Shown here piece after piece: positions 58,911-64,000 of a stretch of 64,000 nucleotides of DNA. The position numbers were made by a program, and so were the translations under genes. The DNA is from Candidatus Woesearchaeota archaeon (GTDB lineage: Archaea; Nanobdellota; Nanobdellia; Woesearchaeales; UBA525). Location: assembly GCA_028818155.1 (NCBI GenBank), contig JAPPOH010000014.1:1-64000 (forward strand), read 5' to 3'. Below the pieces are notes generated by a model. The model was not told the DNA's origin. It saw nothing but the letters and a program-made list of their open reading frames with translations, and searched no databases. Position 1 is the first letter of the stretch. Each line of letters begins with the position of its first letter.

Positions 58911-60200
58911 ATGCAGCAAGGCAGCTATATCTCATTCACGTATGAAGGGAACGAGCTCGAGGGACTCGTAATTCAAGCAGATGAACGGGAAGCGAATATC
59001 AAACTCAGTTCAGGCTACAATTTAGTTGTGCCAGTCTCGAAAGTAGAAGCTGTCAAAGACCTCGAGCATGAGACACCGAAGCACGAGAAACCGGTCCTCG
59101 AGCAAGACGCGAGCTTGCCAAACATCACGATTTTGCACACGGGCGGGACTATTGCTTCTAAAGTTGATTACGAGACGGGCGGTGTAGATGCACAGTTCGA
59201 GCCGGAAGAACTTGTTGCAATGTTCCCTGAGATGTTGTCCACTGCGAACATCACAAGTAAACTCGTCGCGAACATGTGGTCGCAGGACATGCGGTTCGCA
59301 CATTACAATATTCTTGCGCGCGCAGTTCTGGAAGAAGCAAATGGGAACTGCAGCGGCATCATCATCACGCACGGCACTGACTTTATCCATTACACAAGTG
59401 CAGCGCTCGCGTTCGCACTTGAAGATCTTTCTGTTCCTGTCGTGATTGTTGGCTCACAAAGAAGCTCTGATCGTGGCAGCTCAGATGCGAACACGAATTT
59501 GCTCGGTGCGCTGCGCTTCATCAACGAACGCATCCCTGGCGTGTTTGTCGCAATGCACGAAACGAGCGATGATGATCCGATCGCGATCCATGACGGGCTG
59601 CATGTGCGAAAGAACCACTCGAGCAGGCGAGATGCGTTCGTACCCGTGAACGCACCGTTATTTGGCAGGGTCAAGAATGGAGCATTTGAACTCCTTGATG
59701 AAACAAGAGCAGTAGCACTCAAACTGAACAAAGGCAAGAAGACGAGAGTCATGCCTTTTAATGAAGATCTGAAAGTAGGCATCTGGAAGGCACATCCACA
59801 ATCATGGGTGGAAGAGCTGAAAGTCTATGATTCGTTCGATGGCCTTATCATCGAGTGTGGTGGCCTCGGGAATGCACCGACGAGCCCGATTGACGCGTAC
59901 ACGAACGAGCAACACGGGTTTATCAGAGAGAAAATCAGAAAATTAGCGAAGCAGATGCCCGTTGCAGCAACGGTACAAACGATTTTCGGCCGCGTGAACC
60001 TGAACGTGTATTCGAATCAGCGGGAAATGAAAAAGATGGGCGTCCTTGGTGATCAATGTGACATGCACCCGGAGACTGCGTTCATCAAACTCGCATGGCT
60101 ACTGTCCAATCAGAAAGAACAAGTAAAAGAGTTATACGGCAAGAATCTCCGTGGGGAGATCACGCCATGTTCCACGATGGAAGCGCAGCACACTCAGTGA
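58911..60200 (+). CDS. gatD: Glu-tRNA(Gln) amidotransferase subunit D
   Basis: 429 residues. An N-terminal beta-rich domain (residues 1-75, 'YISFTYEGNELEGLVIQADE') precedes the asparaginase-type core: 'ITILHTGGTIASKVDYETGG' carries the nucleophile Thr, 'GIIITHGTDFIHYTSAALA' the second Thr-Asp pair, and 'VIVGSQRSSDRGSSDANTNL' the substrate loop. It releases ammonia from glutamine for GatE. gatD and gatE are both here but on opposite strands with cdc48 between. Confidence 0.93.
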   Translation: MQQGSYISFTYEGNELEGLVIQADEREANIKLSSGYNLVVPVSKVEAVKDLEHETPKHEKPVLEQDASLPNITILHTGGTIASKVDYETGGVDAQFEPEELVAMFPEMLSTANITSKLVANMWSQDMRFAHYNILARAVLEEANGNCSGIIITHGTDFIHYTSAALAFALEDLSVPVVIVGSQRSSDRGSSDANTNLLGALRFINERIPGVFVAMHETSDDDPIAIHDGLHVRKNHSSRRDAFVPVNAPLFGRVKNGAFELLDETRAVALKLNKGKKTRVMPFNEDLKVGIWKAHPQSWVEELKVYDSFDGLIIECGGLGNAPTSPIDAYTNEQHGFIREKIRKLAKQMPVAATVQTIFGRVNLNVYSNQREMKKMGVLGDQCDMHPETAFIKLAWLLSNQKEQVKELYGKNLRGEITPCSTMEAQHTQ

Positions 60201-60850
60201 AGAACATTCTCTGAAAGAAACGGCATAATTTTTCTCTCAGCTTTCCGAAGGTGCTCTTGAAAATTTTGTCGTGTTGTTTTTGTATGTTTGGCAAGGTCAG
60301 CAAGGTATGCCCCTCTTGGGTGATCATAGTACCCATGCGCAACAGCAGTTTCTACAGCTTCTCGTTGTTTCTCACTGAGTTTTGGATATAGGGTAGGGAA
60401 AAAAACATCTGTAATTGGAATTTCCTGTATTGATTGTATTGTGACATCGAAGACGGGAACTTCGGTGATGCGTGTCAGTGGTTCGCGTTTCCAACACGCG
60501 AGTTCCCAGTCCTCGAACCCATCAGAACGTTGCACTGTGGGACGTGGCTGAATGATTCTTTGATCAAAAATTGGATGATAATACTGTTTTTTGAGTGGCT
60601 CCTTATTGAGTGTAAAAAAGTGATTTCCCGATATTTCTATTTTGTGTATCCCCGGGTCTTTCTGTAAATCTGCAATAAAGCGTCTCTTGTTTTCTGCTGA
60701 TCCTTGCAGTACGTGCATCTCAGTATAGTAAAAGTATTCGGCATCATCCCATGAATTAATCAGCCAGACGAAATCAGTGATCTTATATTTTATGCATCGT
60801 GGCCTGAGAATGCAGTTTTTGTGCCAGATTTTGTATTTTGCGAGCCACAT
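60194..60850 (-). CDS. HTH_10 (bacterio-opsin-activator-like) transcription regulator
   Basis: 218 residues from ATG 60850 (MWLAKYKIWHKNCILRPRC), 25 bases below the - strand TATA (TTTTATATAG, about 60870-60880); the longer frame to 61003 runs over the promoter. The N-terminal 'MW.AK..I.H..C...P.C' segment and the C-terminal 'LSEKQREAVETAVAHGYYDHP' with 'LADLAKHTKTTRQNFQEHLRKAE' (an HTH_10 helix-turn-helix) match the archaeal bat family. It is divergent from the second receptor lipoprotein, with a palindrome between, and its stop overlaps gatD by 7 bases. It probably controls the lipoprotein in response to a ligand. Confidence 0.85.
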   Translation of the reverse strand: MWLAKYKIWHKNCILRPRCIKYKITDFVWLINSWDDAEYFYYTEMHVLQGSAENKRRFIADLQKDPGIHKIEISGNHFFTLNKEPLKKQYYHPIFDQRIIQPRPTVQRSDGFEDWELACWKREPLTRITEVPVFDVTIQSIQEIPITDVFFPTLYPKLSEKQREAVETAVAHGYYDHPRGAYLADLAKHTKTTRQNFQEHLRKAERKIMPFLSENVLH

Positions 60851-60891
60851 GCAACATTCGAGGAGAAACACTATATAAAACTTCTGAAAAG

Positions 60892-60905
60892 CTTGCATAT
60901 GCAAG
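60892..60905. promoter_or_regulatory. Perfect palindrome CTTGCATATGCAAG
   Basis: The 14-base palindrome lies between the HTH_10 gene and the receptor lipoprotein gene, upstream of the - strand TATA box. It is a probable operator for the divergent pair. Confidence 0.5.
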
Positions 60906-60941
60906 TAAAAATTACTTATTTTCGTTGGCAATTCTGCACCC

Positions 60942-61994
60942 ATGAGAGCATTCATACTTCTGACACTTATTCTTGCAGCATGCACGCCAGCAAGTGATGC
61001 CACGATTGGGTTTATTGGACCTCTTACTGGTGACGCAAGTCAGTGGGGCATCCCCCCAAGTGAAGGTGCTGCACTCGCAGCACGAGAACATGGAGTACAC
61101 ATCGTGTATGAAGATAGCAAATGTGATCCGAAGCTTGGTGTTGCTGCTGCACAAAAACTCATCACGCAAGATAAAGTAACTGCCATTGTTGGTGCAATCT
61201 GCAGTTCAGTTACTTTGGCAATTACCCCCATTGCAGAAGCACACAATGTTGTTCTCATCAGTCCAGCAAGTACGAATCCAAAGATCACCGACACAGCAGC
61301 ATTTCGAGTAGTTCCATCTGATGCCCACCGTGGAGAAGTGTTTGCACACTATTTATACGATAAGAATGTACGAACTGTTGGAATAATTCACATCAACAAT
61401 GATGGAGGTCTTGGCAATAGAGAATCGTTCACGACAACATTCGTCGCACTTGGTGGGACTGTGGCGATTGTGGAAACATATGATCAAGAAGCGACAGATA
61501 TGAGAACACAACTCTTAAAGCTCAACGACGTATCGCCTGAAGCCATTGTCGCTGTATCACATCCTGCAGATAGCATTTTGCTACTGCAGCAGGCGAGAGA
61601 ACTTGGGATAACCATCCCATTCTATTTCCAGACAGAAGCCCCTGATGATCCTTCAGTCCTTACCGCAGTTGGGGATGCTGCTGATATCGAGTACATTCTT
61701 GCAGCACCTGCAACAGGTGCGACAGTAGATCGCTTTGTTCGTGTATTCGAAGAATACTATGAGAAGGAACCGGCACTTTACGCTGCTGAAGGGTATGATG
61801 CCGTAACACTTCTTGCTGCAAGCATCGCTTCATGTGGAGATGCGCATTCCTGTATCAAAGAGTACATACATGGGGTTCGAGAGCACAAAGGTGCTTCAGG
61901 GACAATAACAATCGACGAGAATGGAGACGTGCAAAAACCTATGGCAATAAAAAGAATTACAGATGGAGAGAAAAAAATTATAAAAATAATTTGA
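60942..61994 (+). CDS. Branched-chain amino acid receptor-like lipoprotein, copy 2
   Basis: 350 residues. A lipobox (LTLILAAC) ends the signal, followed by a leucine-binding-protein-type fold: 'TIGFIGPLTGDASQWGIPP', 'DPKLGVAAAQKLITQDKV', 'AIVGAICSSVTLAITPIA', 'LISPASTNPKITD'. Like copy 1 it has no ABC transporter neighbours, ends in 'SGTITIDENGDV' as copy 1 does ('SGTITFDENGDP'), and faces a regulator gene. The two may be alternative sensors or binding lipoproteins for one shared transporter encoded elsewhere. Confidence 0.85.
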   Translation: MRAFILLTLILAACTPASDATIGFIGPLTGDASQWGIPPSEGAALAAREHGVHIVYEDSKCDPKLGVAAAQKLITQDKVTAIVGAICSSVTLAITPIAEAHNVVLISPASTNPKITDTAAFRVVPSDAHRGEVFAHYLYDKNVRTVGIIHINNDGGLGNRESFTTTFVALGGTVAIVETYDQEATDMRTQLLKLNDVSPEAIVAVSHPADSILLLQQARELGITIPFYFQTEAPDDPSVLTAVGDAADIEYILAAPATGATVDRFVRVFEEYYEKEPALYAAEGYDAVTLLAASIASCGDAHSCIKEYIHGVREHKGASGTITIDENGDVQKPMAIKRITDGEKKIIKII

Positions 61995-61995
61995 C

Positions 61996-62430
61996 TTATT
62001 TCTTCTTTTTCTTCGCTTTCTTCTGCTCTTGTGCCTTCACACGTGGCATAGGGACAGGTGACGGCAGGTTCAAATCCTTGCTGAAGAGAAGCGCTTGAAT
62101 ATTGCATCTGTTCAGAATCTGATTCATGACCATCTGTCCAACTTCCGGAAGCATTTTGTTCCCTTCTTTCCACTTCTTCATGATCGCTTTCGTCTGTTTT
62201 TCTTCAGAAAGAATGAGAATTTCTCCCTCCATTTTCATGAGCGCCATGTCTGGTTCGTATTCATTCACGAACACGAACTTAATGCTGACAGCACCTTGGC
62301 CGACGCCCATGCCGAGCTTTGCTTGCTTGACGTCATTGATTGTGATGTTATTCTTAATGTTTACTTGGCCGACGACAGCTTTCTTGCGTTCGGCGGAGAG
62401 TTTGCTAAAGTTGAACCCAACGATATTCAT
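61996..62430 (-). CDS. Conserved hypothetical archaeal protein with basic tail
   Basis: 144 residues. GGTGATC lies 4 bases before ATG, an unusually strong archaeal ribosome site. The body is beta-rich ('GQVNIKNNITINDVKQA', 'AVSIKFVFVNEYEPDMALMKM') then helical ('LPEVGQMVMNQILNRCNIQAL'), ending in a Lys-rich tail (EQKKAKKKKK). I recall close relatives in DPANN archaea without a function; a SecB-like fold is only a guess. It converges with the receptor lipoprotein with 1 base between. Confidence 0.6.
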   Translation of the reverse strand: MNIVGFNFSKLSAERKKAVVGQVNIKNNITINDVKQAKLGMGVGQGAVSIKFVFVNEYEPDMALMKMEGEILILSEEKQTKAIMKKWKEGNKMLPEVGQMVMNQILNRCNIQALLFSKDLNLPSPVPMPRVKAQEQKKAKKKKK

Positions 62431-62471
62431 ATGATCACCACTCTGCAGGCAAGGATGAGAGTTTATAAGTG

Positions 62472-62804
62472 TTATGCCTCTTCTGGCGCCCCACTCCTCG
62501 GGCCCGAGGCGATCATGTACGCCTCTTCTAACGAAATGTGTTTTTCTTTCGCCAATTCTACAATCTCGTCTCGTTCTTTCTGCGTGAGATGTTGGAATTT
62601 CTCGAATAAGTCAAGTCTGTAGTGCGCGTTACTCAGTAATTGTCGCTTTCCAGAGTGGAGTTTCTCGATCGTGTTGTTAATGCGCCTGAGCGCCTGGCTC
62701 TTCAGCACTTTGTCATCGAGGTTAATGAGCTTATAGCCCTCGACATCCAATGCGTAGAGCGTCTCGATCACCGTATCGATCACTTCTTCTTCTTTTCGCC
62801 CCAT
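62472..62804 (-). CDS. Hypothetical helical protein, 110 aa
   Basis: A fully helical, charged protein ('DTVIETLYALDVEGYKL', 'QALRRINNTIEKLHSGKRQLL', 'YRLDLFEKFQHLTQKERDEIVELAKE') without cysteines or membrane segments. It lies 41 bases upstream of the preceding gene on the same strand, so they may be one unit. It could bind RNA or a partner protein; no family recognised. Confidence 0.55.
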   Translation of the reverse strand: MGRKEEEVIDTVIETLYALDVEGYKLINLDDKVLKSQALRRINNTIEKLHSGKRQLLSNAHYRLDLFEKFQHLTQKERDEIVELAKEKHISLEEAYMIASGPRSGAPEEA

Positions 62805-62843
62805 ACTCTCAGTATTAGCAGTCGAGGATTTAAGGGTTTCGCG

Positions 62844-63584
62844 TCAATTGAGCTTCCAAAGTAATTCAAAGTGTGTCGTGAATGATGTTGCCATTTGACG
62901 GTTTTTGATCATCACCATGAGAAACTCGCCAGCTGTGTTCGAAATTAAGACATTGTCGCCAATGATACATATCTCTGTTGGCACACGAAACTGTTCTGAG
63001 AGGAGTTTCGTCGTGCAGCCGTTGATTTTCGAGATCCTGTCTTTCTCTGGTGATGGTTCGTTAAACAACATTTGTGTTTTTCCTATTTTCTTGCAGAATT
63101 CTTGTGTGAACTGATCAAAAAACGGCACAAGTTTATCATCAACGCGAGGAATAAAGAGACCGAGGTAGCGATCTCCTTTCTTCGCTTCATGTTGTGCTTT
63201 CAGAAATGCTGTTTTGATGCCTTTGATACCTGTGTAGACAGTCGCGTCGTTTTGTGCTGGTGATTCTTGTTGTAAGAGTTCGAGTGACGGGAGAAGCTGT
63301 GCTGCTTGTGCTCGTTGTTTTTTGATGTGTGTCTCTTTCTCGTCAATGTAATCAAGGATTCGTTGGACTGGAGCTGCTTCGAAATGTTTTCTGTTTCGCT
63401 TGATGATGTAACTCACGAGGCCTTTGTTCATGAGACGATCGAGGACGTCATAGACTTTCGATGGTGCGATCTTCGCCTTTGAAATGATGGGTCCTGTTGT
63501 TGTGGACCCGAGTTCTAAGAGTGCGTAGTAGACCGCCACTTCACTTTTTGTGAGTCCTATCTCTTCGAGGAGTGCTGCAGGCAT
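62844..63584 (-). CDS. TrmB-family transcription regulator, copy 2
   Basis: 246 residues from ATG 63584 (MPAALLEEIGLTKSEVAVY), about 22 bases below the TATA 'TTTTATATATG'; a start at 63626 is the alternative. The winged helix is 'GLTKSEVAVYYALLELGST', 'KAKIAPSKVYDVLDRLMNKG', with 'SYIIKRNRKHFEAAPV' as wing. The effector domain shows 'ATVYTGIKGIKTAFLKAQ', the same block as copy 1. It is divergent from the indoleamine 2,3-dioxygenase-like gene, so a link to tryptophan or a related metabolite is plausible. Confidence 0.85.
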   Translation of the reverse strand: MPAALLEEIGLTKSEVAVYYALLELGSTTTGPIISKAKIAPSKVYDVLDRLMNKGLVSYIIKRNRKHFEAAPVQRILDYIDEKETHIKKQRAQAAQLLPSLELLQQESPAQNDATVYTGIKGIKTAFLKAQHEAKKGDRYLGLFIPRVDDKLVPFFDQFTQEFCKKIGKTQMLFNEPSPEKDRISKINGCTTKLLSEQFRVPTEICIIGDNVLISNTAGEFLMVMIKNRQMATSFTTHFELLWKLN

Positions 63585-63663
63585 TGGGAGCAGTAGTGCT
63601 TCCTCATATATAAAACTATTTTTCATCCCCCCTAAGGAGGAGCGAATAATTAAATATATTCAA

Positions 63664-63675
63664 TACTTTAAAGTA
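63664..63675. promoter_or_regulatory. Palindrome TACTTTAAAGTA
   Basis: The 12-base palindrome overlaps the expected transcription start between the TATA (TTAAATATATTC, about 63649-63660) and the start of the dioxygenase-like gene. Its TACTT/AAGTA arms match the palindrome at 45910-45927. Confidence 0.45.
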
Positions 63676-63681
63676 GTTACA

Positions 63682-64000
63682 ATGAGAGAAATACTTGAAG
63701 CAAATGGAGTGAGCCCCATCACAGGATTCATACCAGATACGCCTCCGCTGGAAGAACTACCCCAGCAATTTGCAGCAGTTACGGCTCTTTCAGAGAATCT
63801 TGCAAAACTACTGGAAGAAAATTCTTTACGCGAGAACGTGCAGGAGCTTCCAGTGGTCGCATGTCATCTTCCTCTTGAAGAGGCTGTTGCTGTACTGCGC
63901 GATATAAGTATGCTTGCAGCAGGGTATCTGCACCAAGGGGAACCTCTGGGAGTGTTACCTGCGGCACTTGCAGTGCCATTGAACACATATAGTGAACAGC
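63682..64000 (+). CDS. Indoleamine 2,3-dioxygenase-like protein (N-terminal part)
   Basis: 106 residues are visible before the window ends. 'SPITGFIPDTPPLEELPQQF', 'ALSENLAKLLEENSLRENV', 'ELPVV', and 'YLHQGEPLGVLPAALAVPL' follow the order and spacing of the N-terminal half of indoleamine 2,3-dioxygenase: 'GF.pd..Pl..LP..f', a helix, 'LR..V..LP', and 'GEP...LPa.lA.P'. These haem enzymes open the indole ring of tryptophan to make N-formylkynurenine. The haem-binding His lies beyond the window, so catalytic capacity cannot be judged. Leaderless or nearly so. IDO is mainly known in animals, fungi and some bacteria; an archaeal copy suggests gene transfer. Confidence 0.7.
   Translation, partial: MREILEANGVSPITGFIPDTPPLEELPQQFAAVTALSENLAKLLEENSLRENVQELPVVACHLPLEEAVAVLRDISMLAAGYLHQGEPLGVLPAALAVPLNTYSEQ

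Overview
The window is from an archaeon, most likely a DPANN-type lineage (Woesearchaeota/Pacearchaeota-like). This rests on gene content: GatD/GatE amidotransferase, Cdc48 with an intein, TruD, LysW-type amino acid biosynthesis, TrmB and HTH_10 regulators, TATA boxes about 25 bases ahead of many leaderless starts, and no bacterial housekeeping genes. The lineage is an inference from recalled families; no search was run. Genes are packed tightly, with many ATGA/GTGA overlaps.

Bases 1-17.3 kb are a cell-surface region. Six secreted paralogues (6298-7041, 7052-7786, 10707-11414, 12970-13674, 15670-16404, 16471-17232) share one domain: a 'W.gy.GNitG' core, a 'GEVYA' strand and a 'TTYYFYvEL' end. 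Two genes of a second secreted family (5377-6294, 14732-15673) each follow a member of the first, so the pair is duplicated. The modules carry different regulators: two ArsR-type proteins, a tandem-HTH protein and an AbrB-like protein. A palindrome, GTATAC-N6-GTATAC, recurs at four promoters. Interspersed are a phosphatase-superfamily enzyme, a Gfo/Idh/MocA oxidoreductase and a winged-helix/EgtD-like methyltransferase fusion.

Bases 17.5-22.5 kb hold two DUF5752-like proteins, a coiled-coil protein, a membrane protein, a NUDIX enzyme and an ACT-domain regulator. Bases 22.57-32.59 kb are a ten-step + strand operon for lysine (and probably arginine) synthesis on the carrier protein LysW: lysW, homocitrate synthase, lysT, lysU, lysB, lysX, lysY, lysZ, lysJ. 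The synthase has an extra P-loop kinase-like domain. An enolase-superfamily enzyme and a class II glutamine amidotransferase are embedded in the operon. The deacylase LysK is not in the window.

Bases 32.6-39.6 kb hold a - strand operon of two ribbon-helix-helix regulators, a 963-residue membrane protein and a 1228-residue HerA-type ATPase. The ATPase ectodomain matches the six secreted paralogues, and its cytoplasmic tail carries the DUF5752-like domain. It therefore ties the surface proteins to the DUF5752 group, and this is the best candidate for an undescribed system.

Bases 39.7-64 kb are mixed: a phosphoribosyltransferase, VapBC, adenylate kinase, TruD, a free-standing LAGLIDADG endonuclease ending inside tRNA-Arg(CCT), an MNT/HEPN pair, a flippase-like membrane protein, two orphan amino-acid-receptor-like lipoproteins beside regulators, a glycosidase-like protein, a Kdo-transferase-like glycosyltransferase, GatE and GatD around intein-bearing Cdc48, a TrmB regulator and the start of an indoleamine 2,3-dioxygenase-like gene cut by the window end.
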